A stretch of DNA of 64,000 bases. Origin: Sclerotiophoma versabilis. Its lineage: Eukaryota > Ascomycota > Dothideomycetes > Pleosporales > Didymellaceae. The notes beneath the pieces were generated by a model. That model saw nothing but the letters and a program-made list of their open reading frames with translations, ran no database searches and was not told the origin of the DNA. Below, one piece after another: positions 34,968 to 46,100 of this stretch (position 1 is the stretch's first letter; each line of letters starts with the position of its first letter). A program made the translations under genes and the position numbers. The stretch covers positions 1 to 64,000 of the forward strand of contig JAAROD010000044.1 of NCBI GenBank assembly GCA_012274445.1, given 5' to 3'.

Positions 34968-37900
34968 ATCTCTTTATAGATTTCTAATTACTATACTACT
35001 ATAGTAAGATAAAGTATATTATATATATTTTTTTTAGTTTCTAGGTTAGCTTTTTAGAAAGTAAAGGTTATTATAGAAGTTATCTTTTTACTACTTATTT
35101 TCTATAATAATAGTAAAGAAAAAAGGTTTTTATTAAGTATAAGTACTAGGTATAATTAGAGAATATATAAAAAAGCTAATTAGTAATATAGTTAAAAAGG
35201 CTACTAGATATTCTACTTAGTAATAAAAGAGTCTAAATATTCTATTTAGTAAAAATATCTATATACTAGTATAAGTATAAAAACTAGCTAAAAACTCTAA
35301 AAAGGGTAGTTAAAGAAAAAAAAGGTCTAGATATTCTAAAGGGTCTAGTTATTCCTCTAGGTAAAAAAAGAGTCTAGCTATTCTAAAGAGTCTAGATATT
35401 CTGCTTAGTAAGAATATTTCTTAACTAGTAAAAGTAGTAAAACTAGCTAAAAACTAAAAAAAGAAAAAAATAAATAGTCTAAATATTCTAAAGAGTATAG
35501 TTATTCTACTAGATAAGCTATTAGGTTCTATAAGTTTACTATAGTATTAGTATATAAAGGTAATCTAGTATATTAGTTATATAGTATAGTTTTAAAAACC
35601 TTATAAATAGCTATAGTATATTATAAAGAAAGCTTTATATTTTTTTTAAAAGCTTTAATTATAAGCTATACCTAAGCTTTCTTTAATATATCTACTTAGT
35701 ATAATTAGTAAGATATTTATAAAAGAGTAGTATTATAGTATAGTTCTAGTAAATATATATAGCTTACCTATATAGTATATTAATTAGTATTTTATATTAT
35801 TACTTATTAATAAGTAATACTATATATTTTATTAAACTAAATCTTATTACTTATTAATAAGTAATACTATATATTTTATTAAACTAAATCTTATTACTTA
35901 TTAATAAGTATTAACTTTTAGTAAGTATATAGTATATAGAAATACTACTTTTATAGTATTATAATTAACTTAGTTTATTAAATTTATTTTTAGAATCTTA
36001 ATATAACTATTAAGCTAGATAGTCTACTTTATACTAGTTAATATTACCTTTTATTATTATAGTATTTTACTAAGTAATAGCTTAACTTCTTATAAACTCT
36101 TCTATACTTATACTCTTTTCTAAGAACTAATATAAATAGTACTTATAAGCTTTATATAAAAGTATAACTTTAATAAATACTTACTCTTTCTAAAGTAGAA
36201 GATATAAGTAAAAATATATAAATCTACTTCTTTTACTTTCTATCTTTTTCTAAGTCTAACTCTTTTTTAGATTTCTTAGACTTATTAGAGTTTAGATAGT
36301 TAGATTAGATATATCTAGCTTTTCTATACTTATTATAGGTTACTAAAGAGAAGCTTAGCTTATTATAAAGCTATTTAGGCTGTTTTAGCTATTATAGGTT
36401 AGACTTTTCTTACTTATATATTTTAGAGTTTCTTTAGGTTCTCTTCTACTCTTTAAGCTCTTTATATATCTTTCTTAACTTCTTATAAACCTTTCTTTTT
36501 ATAGGTTCTTAAAGTAGCTTTTCTAGTAGTAAATAATATTTATAACCTCTTTTACCTATATAAGTATTCTTTAATATTTCTTAAAGTATATAAAGAGTTA
36601 CTTTTAAATATCTTTAGGTAATATATAAATATACTCTATTAACTAAAAGTTAAGTTTATATATATTACCTAACTCTTTCTAGTAAAGCCTTATATAGTTT
36701 AATAAGTTTATTAGAATTTAATAAGAAAGTATATAGGCTTAAGTTAAAGCTTTATATATACTTATTACTATTATTATATAATAGTACCTAGAAAGCTTAG
36801 TATTATAGCTTTTATAGCCTTTTAAGTTTATTTCTATAATAGAAATATATAGACTTAGTTATTATAATAGTTATTCTATAGGCTTTATATAGTTTTTAGA
36901 AGATATTATATACTAAAGTTTACTTTTTATAACTTATATAGAAATTTAGTAGATAGCCTTTTTAAAAAAACTTATAATTATATTTTTAAAAGTTATATTC
37001 TACTTAGTATTATTTTATAAATTAATATAAAAGTTTATAGTATAGTAAGTCTACTATTAAGGCTACTAAAGCTATAATAGTTACTTAGAAAATAGTATAG
37101 AGATTTTAGAGTATATAGTAGTCTCTAGTAAGGTATCTAGCTATAGCTTTTTAATATTTAGCTACCTTCTACTACTAAGTAGCTATTTTATACTAGGCTT
37201 CTAATTCTTATAGTTTTTAGTTTATATTATTCTTTACTAGAGTACTCTAAGCCTTTATAGGCTATTATAATTTATTTAGCTAATTTCTAGCTTATAAAAG
37301 TAGATTTTAGGTTTTATTTACTATACTACTAGAGTTTAAAAATTAAGTATTACCTAGTATAGTAGCTATAGCCTCTATTATTCTTAATATAGAAATTTCT
37401 TTATAAATATAAAAGTAAAGCTTTCTATAGTACTAAAATTAACTCTTTTACTAAGAAGCTAGATTTGATACTTATTATATAGTTCTTTATCTTACTTTTA
37501 TAAAGTTAGAGTAAATAGAATATTAGGCTCTAAGGCTAAAGATACTAAAGAAGAAGATTATAATATAGAATAGAATAATATAAATAGCTATAGAGTTAAT
37601 TAGTAGACTATAGACTATTTACTAAAAACTAGTAAATAGATAGAAAAATACTATATATAAAGAAGTTACTCTACTTAGAAAACCTTTTAATTCTTTTAGG
37701 CTGTAGAGCTTAAGAGGCCTAATAGAAGGCTTTAATCTACTTAAGTAATAGTATACTAATTAAGCTTTCTTTTTTTAGCTTACTTAAGCTATAAAGAATA
37801 TTCTAGTTATACTACTTACTTAAGTAGGTATTAAGTATTTATAATAGAGCTTATAAAACTATACTTAAGTAATTAATAGTATTTAATTAGTACTATTTAA

Positions 37901-38560
37901 TCTATATCTAAAATATTAATTAAATATAAAAAATATTTAGAAGTTATATAATCTTACTTAATAAGTATATAGGCTATATATAAGTAGCTTAGTTATATAG
38001 CCTTATAAAGTAAGCTTTAAAGGTACTATAAAGCTACTTAGTAGTTAGGTACTAGAGTAACCTAATTAAAGTATAGAAGTAAGAAAGCTCTATAGTAGTA
38101 ATTAATACGCTTTATAACGTAATAGTATTTAATACTACCTAAGATATTATTAGTAATAGAAAGTTAAGGTCTTTAGTTTTAATAACTTAAAATATTATAA
38201 TTTAAAAGAATTTAATATCCTAGAGTAAATCTTAAGAGAAAGAACTATTACCTACTAATAAGCTATATAATCTATTAGAGCTTCTAGGTAGTAGTAGTTC
38301 TAGTAGTAGAAATAAAACTAAAGAGAAGAATAGAAATATACTACTTATAACTTCTCTAATACTACCTACTTTAGTTATACCTACTTATAAAAGCTCTATA
38401 TAAGTAAGATAAATGCCTATACCTTTTAATAACTTTATACTATAATAAATAGTATATTTAGAAGCTTATAATTACCTATATATAATCTTATTATATATAT
38501 ATAAAAACCTTATAAGGTAAATAAATAGAAACCTATAGTATGAAAAGAAATTTAATTAAT
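34968..38560. repeat. RIP-degenerated AT-rich block
   Basis: CpG-depleted sequence with broken frames. 35523-36175 is a repeat unit shared with 48846-49456. 37515-37725 is an inverted match to 2770-2975. A minus-strand Lys/Gln-type frame full of TAA/TAG at about 36250-37300 suggests a dead transposon protein that I cannot classify. Confidence 0.8.
35523..36175 (+). repeat. Composite repeat: unknown segment plus gypsy LTR end
   Basis: 35523-35795 matches 48846-49130, and 35920-36175 matches the gypsy LTR 3' half. Between them are three copies of the palindrome ACTTATTAATAAGT (35802, 35849 and 35896). Confidence 0.6.
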
Positions 38561-38589
38561 AGTTATATAACCTATAGGTACTCTACCTA

Positions 38590-38745
38590 GGTACCGTAAA
38601 CTTATCTAGGTACCCTAAACTCAGCCCCTACCTACGCTAGAGCTACTCTTACCCAACCTCTACCCTCGCTAGTAGGTACACCTACCCAATCTATACCTAC
38701 GCTAAAGGTACCCCTACCCAACCTCTACTCAGCACTAGGTACCCC
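38590..38745 (+). repeat. Degenerate minisatellite, left edge of island
   Basis: Imperfect repeats built from TAGGTACC, CCTACCCAACCTCTAC and CTACGCTA words. Related words occur in reverse orientation at 40555-40710. Confidence 0.6.
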
Positions 38746-38849
38746 GAACCCATTTGCCAGCCTAACTCTACTGCTACGTCTCCGTTTTAGGTCCTATATA
38801 GTTTAGTTTGTATTTACTTATTGCATTATACTAGCACAGTGCCTATAAT

Positions 38850-39209
38850 CTAGACAGCAAAAGACCCAAATGCATAGGCTACTTTGCCCTTGAAGTCAAT
38901 GCAATTGCCCTTCTTCCATGAATAGTTGGCCCGAGAAGCATCCCATGGTCCAGCAAACACTGTCTCGAGGCCGCAAGCCCCATCCGACCGATCAGAATGG
39001 AACCGAGCTTTCTGATTACCGCCGCCATACACCTCGACCCGGGCAGACCGGGCGTTCATATTGTCCTTGCGGCCCGCACATGAGTTGTCATAGACATTCC
39101 TTCGCTGCGAATAGCCGGAGCAATCACTGCCGGAGTAGAGGGTGATAACGTAGCCCGATGCTGTTGAGGTGAGGCTGAGGCCCATCAAGAGGAGCGAAGA
39201 AAGCTGCAT
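38850..39209 (-). CDS. Small secreted cysteine-containing protein (effector candidate)
   Basis: 119 residues, one exon. The N-terminus is a clear signal peptide, with likely cleavage after T-A-S-G (~19). The ~100-residue mature part has four cysteines (30, 44, 79 and 103), enough for two disulfides. It opens V-I-T-L-Y-S-G-S-D-C-S-G-Y, resembling small fungal secreted proteins with a gamma-crystallin/killer-toxin-like beta fold, but that is a resemblance only. TATAAA lies on the minus strand at 39299-39304, ~90 bp upstream of the ATG. It sits in a normal-GC island between two RIP blocks and shows no RIP-type stop. A role in host or microbe interaction is inferred from size, secretion and location. 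Confidence 0.75.
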   Translation of the reverse strand: MQLSSLLLMGLSLTSTASGYVITLYSGSDCSGYSQRRNVYDNSCAGRKDNMNARSARVEVYGGGNQKARFHSDRSDGACGLETVFAGPWDASRANYSWKKGNCIDFKGKVAYAFGSFAV

Positions 39210-39298
39210 GGTAATGCGGAGATGTTAACAACAGCTGCTTGCAAGTTATTTGTTGTCTGTGGATGTTGTCTGCCAGTATAGCTAGGATAAAACCTTGC

Positions 39299-39304
39299 TT
39301 TATA
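39299..39304 (-). promoter_or_regulatory. TATA box of the 39209 secreted-protein gene
   Basis: TATAAA on the minus strand, about 90 bp upstream of the ATG. Confidence 0.5.
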
Positions 39305-39309
39305 TCCCC

Positions 39310-40240
39310 TCTCACACTCAGAGACGGTAGCTATGTCTCAGTTCATCTAGAACCTATCCATAACCAAGCACGTATCAATAAATCCGTATGCAAGGCCCAA
39401 AGCATTGTGGTCCAGACAGTCAAGCTGATAGGTGGATTAGAGCTTTTCCCGTAAGCGCTGGTTGTAATCATCCTTAGCCTTGTTGTTACTAAGGCCTCCA
39501 TCCTGTAAAGCTTACGCCAAGTCCGTGACGGTAATAGCTCCCCACATTCCAGTAGTTTAGGCAGATCTAACCTGCGCGCTAATTCCCAGATGAGAACGAT
39601 CCTCCTCTCCTGAATAAATAGCTCAAATCACTTGCTGTTGAGTCCTTAAGGGCTAAGCTGCGGTGATAGTATTAGTAGTGCATGTCAGTAGGCGAAGCGA
39701 AAGGTCAGGGGTGACTAAACACGCATGGAACGCTGGTTGGTTCTCCGTCAAAAATGTATCCTATGTGCTCTGTCTCACGTGCTCAGGTCATCCTAGCATA
39801 AACACCTCTTAGAACGTCGTCCACTTAAGGAGCTGTAAGTAGCTAATTTAATCATAAGCAAGTTAAGAGTTTATCAATTCAAGCACAGACCGCTTGCCCA
39901 CAGGGGCAAGCGGTGCCAAGACTTGTCAGCCCCCGCTAACTTTTCCCGCCAGGGGTACCTAGCTTCCGTCCTTTGCCCCTAGGGGCAACCACCATTTTCG
40001 CCCCTTGGGGAAACCTCACCCTACCCTATCAGTACGGTTTAGGCATATAGTATACCGTCTATTTAAGATAGTAGATACAATCAACGACCACCACAATTTG
40101 TCTTGGGCAACAGAAGATGTCTTGTTTCGAAAATAGTTGGTACTGGTACTATTGCACTGCCGTTACTAGGAAGTAATGTAATGCGCAGAGTTCCCTTAGG
40201 CTAGCTGATATTACTAGGTCCTATTTAAAGGTTCAGGTTA
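39310..40240. other. Island intergenic DNA with three GC-rich hairpins
   Basis: No gene is supported. Hairpin-forming repeats are at 39891-39912 (9-bp arms, 4-nt loop), 39973-39988 (16-bp palindrome TTGCCCCTAGGGGCAA) and 40001-40010 (CCCCTTGGGG). Confidence 0.6.
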
Positions 40241-40241
40241 A

Positions 40242-40469
40242 GTGTTTTATAGGGTACCCTGTTTAACTTTTCTCTTATTGCTTTCGCAGCTGCATTTCTT
40301 GCATTTGCCTTATGTGTTAGCCGCTAACGTACCTTACAGGCGAGCCGCGCACACAGGCAAGCCGTGCACTTTTACTAAGACTACACCACAACACTACTCT
40401 TCTACCAATGCCTTGCCAACAACGCTAACTAGACGCGTTAAAGGAAGCTTAGGTACAGCTTGTAATTAA
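40242..40469 (+). CDS. Possible small secreted protein, uncertain
   Basis: 75 codons. A strongly hydrophobic N-terminus (L-T-F-L-L-L-L-S-Q-L-H-F-L) is followed by A-A-N and an R-R dipeptide, resembling a signal peptide with a short mature part of two Cys. A plausible splice acceptor (CTTTCGCAG) falls inside the hydrophobic stretch, so the frame could equally be part intron. No homologue is recognised. It may be a remnant or a chance ORF. Confidence 0.3.
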   Translation: MFYRVPCLTFLLLLSQLHFLHLPYVLAANVPYRRAAHTGKPCTFTKTTPQHYSSTNALPTTLTRRVKGSLGTACN

Positions 40470-40495
40470 AGCTCTTAAAAGAGACACAAAGCTCC

Positions 40496-40522
40496 TGTTA
40501 CAATCCTGTGCGGACGAAGCGG
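40496..40522 (+). mobile_element. Short unmutated LTR-start fragment
   Basis: It matches the old LTR start at 27694 (TGTGCGGACGAAGCGGC) for about 27 bp, then diverges. Confidence 0.5.
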
Positions 40523-40554
40523 CTAGGCTGGCAAATAGGTAGAGCCTTTGAGGT

Positions 40555-40710
40555 TGGGTAGGGGTTAAGTAGGTCACATAACCTACCCCTACCCAACCTC
40601 AACCCCTACCCACGCTAGTAGCTGCTAAGTAGGTATAGGTTAGGTTAGGGTACCTCTAGCGTGGGTATAGGTTAAGTAGAAGTAGCACTAGCGTAGATAG
40701 GGGTTAAGTA
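40555..40710 (-). repeat. Degenerate minisatellite, right edge of island
   Basis: It uses words such as CCTACCCCTACCCAACCTC and ACGCTAG, and mostly their reverse complements. It mirrors the left-edge repeat at 38590-38745. Confidence 0.6.
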
Positions 40711-40914
40711 AGCTTAGTTATTATATCTTAATTTAAAAAAACATACTTAAGATAAACTCTAATTATTATAGAAAGTTATTATAGTATTAATATTAATTAG
40801 GTATATCTAAATAGTTTATTTACTAGTATTATGCCTAGATATCTCTTTACTTCTTATCTACACACTCTATATACTAAATCTCTTATAGTAGTATAGAGCT
40901 AAGAATAAGTTCTT

Positions 40915-41400
40915 TATTAAAGTTATACTTTAGTTAAAGACTATAAGCACTAGTTCTATTAGTTCTTAGGTATAAACAGCGCGCAGTAGACTAGGTTAGG
41001 TTATTACCTAGTAAAACACTATAATAATAGAAGTTAATAATAAGTAGTATAGAGTAGACTATCTAGCTTAAGAGTTAGGTTAAGATACTAAAGATAAACT
41101 TAATTAATAAGGTTAAATATAAACTATAAAGGTTATATTTCTACTAACTATATACTTACTAGAAGATAGTACTTATTAATAAGTAACTAGAGTTAGTCTA
41201 ATAAAATATATAGTATTACTTATTAATAAGTAATAAAATATAATACTTATTAATAAGTAATAAAATATAATACTTATTAATAAGTATATTACGTAACTAT
41301 ATAAAAAGAGATTCTTCTTAACTCTACTTCTAGCTTATAAGTAAGAGATCTAGTTAGCTACTTAACTACTATACTACTTTGTCTATATAGAATTATAACA
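40915..41400 (-). mobile_element. RIP-mutated gypsy LTR (inverted)
   Basis: The reverse complement runs from the mutated TGTTACGATCC-type start at 41400 to the mutated terminus at 40915, 486 bp, like 15274-15760. It contains four ACTTATTAATAAGT palindromes (41171, 41218, 41245 and 41272). A purine tract on the minus strand adjoins it at 41401, so this is the 3' LTR of a minus-strand element. Confidence 0.75.
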
Positions 41401-41479
41401 TCCTTCTACTAAATAGTAACTCTCTTAGTATAGATTATATTAATATTATAGTCTAAAACTATTAGTATATATTTATAAC

Positions 41480-42090
41480 TTTAGGTTAATTCTATACCTT
41501 CTATATATTTAATAATAAAAGCCTTAACTACATCCTATAAAGCCTCTAAAGCAGCAGCCTAGATATAATTAATATAGCTAGAAATAGAATAGTAGAGCCT
41601 ATTTAGAAGAAAGTTCTAAACTTAAGTAAAAAGCTTATAAACTAGATAAGTAAATAGTAGCTTATAGATAAAAAGCTTAAAACTATACTAGTATTATTAG
41701 ATTTCTTATAAAGTAATAACTAAGTAGAGTTAGTATTTATATATAATAAATATATATAATAAGTTACTACTAGCCTTATAGCAGCGCTTTAGCTTAGGTA
41801 TAGTCTTACTACCTATAGACTTATAAGTAGCCTTAGTAGTAAGTAGCTTATATAGTAGTAGCTTTAAGTAGGTAGTTTACTTAGTATAGGCTATATTATA
41901 GTATAGGTATAGTATATAAAGTAGTAGGTAGTTAGTATTAAGTACTTAGTATAGGTAAGAGTATTTACTATACCTAGTATAATATTATACTAAGGTGTAG
42001 AGTAATATAAGGTAGCTAGTATTATAAACTACTAACTATTTATAGTATAATATAGAGCTTAAACTATAATAATAAACTATAATAATATAT
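41480..42090 (+). pseudogene. Degenerate antisense frame beside an inverted gypsy LTR
   Basis: Relative to the minus-strand element whose 3' LTR is at 40915-41400, this plus-strand frame is antisense and sits between pol and LTR. It reads as a Lys/Ala/Gln/Leu-rich protein broken by TAA and TAG, which RIP makes from CAA/CAG, with long stretches of consistent coding character. No zinc motif could be placed. Confidence 0.4.
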
Positions 42091-43199
42091 AACTATACTA
42101 AGTTAAATATATATTATTAAATAACTCTATTTATACTCTTATATAATATTTATATCTATAGCTAATATATACTTTACTACCTAGTATATATAACTACTAT
42201 ATTTTTACTAGTATAAATAGATAAAATATATAACCTATAGTAGATTCTATAATTATAAACTATAATAACTTACTAGTATATAAAGTTAGCTATATACTTT
42301 TTAACTATACTATTTTTAGCCTAATATAGTATAATTTAGCTAAGCTATAGCCTATATAAAGTAAGGCCTATAGTAAGTAAGCTAGTATTTCTATTTTTAA
42401 TAGCGCACAGACTAGCTTATAAATACTACCTTACTAGTAGCTTTTTTCTATTATACTACTAACTACTATATAGCTATATTATTATATATAATTATTATAG
42501 CCTATAGTATAAACCTATTAAGCCTATAAAAGATTAAGAATAAGAAGGTTAACTTATAGTCTATATTTTCTAGTACTATATAGTATATTCCTAACTACTT
42601 TAAGCCTAAGAAGTAGAATAACCTTATTAATATAAATATTATAGACCTTTATTATAGTATATACTAACTAAAGCAGGGCTTTACCTCTAGAGATAATAAA
42701 GTTAGCTTTATTATTTTAAATTATAGTTAGTATAGCTTAGTAAAAAGTTACTTTATAAATATAAAAGTACTATATAAGAGCTAACTTAGTAATAGTAGCT
42801 ATACTATACTATAGAGAACTTAAAATACTATATATAATAAAGAAGAATAAGTAATTAAAAGTGCTAGAAATACTAATTATACTAGTAAATATTAGCTAAA
42901 AAAAAAACTTAAAGCCTTACTATAATTAAGCTTAAAGAACTATACTTAGGTAATTAATAGTATTTAATTAGTATCTATCTAAGATTAGATAAAAGCTGTC
43001 TGTTATATATATAGAAAATCTGTATAGGTTATATAACCTATCTAAAGTAAGCTTATACTTAGTGTTAAGGTTGCTTATTACTATTATACTAATATAATAA
43101 GCTTCTAGTTAGCTCTAGAGCAGCTTATAGCTAATTCTCTAGGCTAATTAATTTCTATATAACTAACTAAGCAGCTTAATTACGTAACATACTCTCTAG

Positions 43200-46100
43200 T
43201 TATTCTCTAATTTAATAAGAAAGTAGCTAAATTATAGTTAAGTAGCTTATTTAGTAGTTTTCTAGTAGTATAGGTCTAAAATATAGAGTTAAACAGAAGT
43301 TTAAGCACTTAAGTTACCTTTTAGTTAATCTTTTTTAAATATCTCTAGTTCTTTAATTCTATCTTATATCCTCTTATACCTTAGTACTATAGTACTATAG
43401 CTAAAAGAGCTTTTTATAACCTAGTAGGCAGCTTATTTATAGGTTCTTTACCTTATCTAAGCTGCTTAATTATATATAGATTACTTCTAGGCTTAGTTAG
43501 TAGTACCTTCTTTAGTAGTAGAGCTAAATAAGTATCTAAATAGTTAGTCTTAAGCTTATTTTTAGCGCAGTAAGAGTTATAGTAAATTATTTAAATAGCT
43601 AACTAGGTAGTAGCTAAAGGCTAGTATCTATAGTAAAGGTTATATACTATAGGCTTACTCTTTACTAGCTCTATTAGCTATATAAGTAGGTACTCTTCTT
43701 TATTTTAATAATTTCTAAGTCTATATTTAAAATAGCTATAAGTATATCTAAATTATATTTTAAGTAACTTATTAGTACTTTATTTACTTATTTATTAGTC
43801 TTTTAGCTTAATTAGTCTAATTAGAGGTTCTTTTTATATCTTATAGTAGTTAGGCAGTATCTAAATAAGCTTCTCTTTATCTTTTCTAAAGTTCTTTTTA
43901 AACTTTTAGCTAACTTTTATATAGAAATAATTAAAAGCCTAGTATAAGGCTTATACTACTACTACCTATAAGCTACTTATATATCTAGCTAGTTTAGCTT
44001 TAGCTAACTAAGCTTCTTCTACTAGCCCTAAGGGCTCTATTAGAGTCTCTAACTCTATCTCTACTACTATAACTACTACTAGCACTAGCACTAGTAGAAG
44101 TAAAAATAATAATAATACTACTATTTCTATCTTCTACTAGAAGAGTACTTTCTATACTACCCCCTGCAGAGGTTATATAGCTATACTACTAATAAGTAGT
44201 ATAGCTACTCTTTACTATAATTAGCTAGGCAGCTAACAGGCTAAGAGGTATTTTTAATATACTACTAGGCACTTATACTATAAGCTATAGGTAATTTCTA
44301 AAATAAGCTTATAAAAAGTAGTCTAATAGCTTATTTTTAGTTCTACTTTTCTTAAGCCTATTAGAGTTAAGCTATATAAGAAGCTTAGGCTTAATAGTAG
44401 AGTTACTACTAGTATAAGTAACTTATTTCTACTTATAATTTATTTTTAGTAGCTAATAAGCTTATAGTACGTAACTAAGCTGTATATTACTTACTAGGTA
44501 ATAAAGAGGCTTCTTAATAATAGCAAGATTAATATATAAAGGCTTTAGATTCTCTAGTAGAGGTAGTTTAGAGGTTAAGCTTATTAGCTACTAGAAGTAC
44601 GCTCTAATAAGCTGCCTCTAGTAGTTTAGTAAGCTTAGCCTAGGTTTTTTTCTTAAAGAGAATAGTATTCTCTCTAGTTAGTTAAGAAATTAATCTTTTA
44701 TTTCTCTATTAATAAGCTTTTATTAATAAGACTATAACTTATATAACTTATTTTAATCTATAATAAGCTTATTATTACTTATTAAGCTACTTATTTAGCT
44801 GTAAAATATTACTATTAATTACCTTATTTTTCTAGTTTAATTCTATTATCTAATTAGTATACTACTCTCTATTAGTATCTAGGTAGATGTTAAATAAGTT
44901 AAGATAGTCTAAAAAGTACTTATAGGCTTACCTAGGCAGCGCTTTTATAAGCCTATTAGCTAGTATTTTATTAGTCTTTATATAGGTAATAGTAAAGATA
45001 CTCTTAGTATACTCTTATTTTAACTATATATTTTATATATCTATATAGCGCAGCTAGGTAGTAAGTTACTTACTCTTTTTAACTACTAGCTAAATAGTCT
45101 ACTAGTTATTATAAAAGATCTTCTATACTATACCTAAGTTAAGTTATAGTTTATAGAAGAATTATTTTAAAGCTATACTTTTCTTAGCTATATACTCTAA
45201 AGCTAGTAATTCTACCTTAGTAGTTAAAGTAGTTACTATAGCTTAGTAAGCTACCTTCTATATAATTAGGCCTTTAAAGAGCTATATAATATAGCTTTAA
45301 GAAGATTATTAGGTTAAACTATTATTAGTAAATAAGGTATTACTATATATAAGTAACTAGCTTCTAGAATAAGCTCTATACCTTATACCTAGGTGCTTAG
45401 TCCTATATAAGTAGCTAAGAACCTAAGCTACTTCTTTAAAGTAAGTAGCTTCTAGGTTAGTTAGATAATAAAATAGTTAAGATATAGTATAAGCTATATC
45501 TAAACAGATTATAATAGCTGTATATAGAATAGACCTAATACACTCTTAATAGGCTTTAATTTCTTATTTTAAAGCTTTTTTCTTATACCTAAGAAGCTTA
45601 GTTATTAGAAAGAGAATACTTAGAAGTAACCTCTTATCTATAACTTTAAATTTAGAAGTAAGCTTCTTAATATAGAAGTTATACGTAAGTGTAATAGTAT
45701 AAGTAGCTTAATTCTAGATAATTTAAACTCTAAGAAACTATTTAGTAGCTTTATAATCTTTAATCTAATATTTACCTATAAGTAAGCTTATTAGCTTTTC
45801 TATAGTAGCTTAATTATCTCTATAATAGGCTAGAAGGATATTATCTATATAGAAAAGTAGAACTATTCTCTACTTATTATTAAAGAAGAGGTAAGGCTCT
45901 TTCTTTAATAACTTTAAACTAAGCACCTAGAGTATACTAGATAGCTTCTTATACTATAAGACTATTAAATTATATAGTCTATATAGAGCTTATAGTAAGT
46001 AAACTACCTAATTAGGTTTTCTAAACCTATTAGGTAGCTTATAGAGTACTTAAGGCTAGTTCTAGCAGCTTATATTAAGAAACACGCCTACTATATTATA

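Noticed and set aside
35802..35909. Regular palindromes as a CRISPR-like array
   Set aside because: Spacers are short and similar, copies lie inside LTRs, and the genome is eukaryotic.
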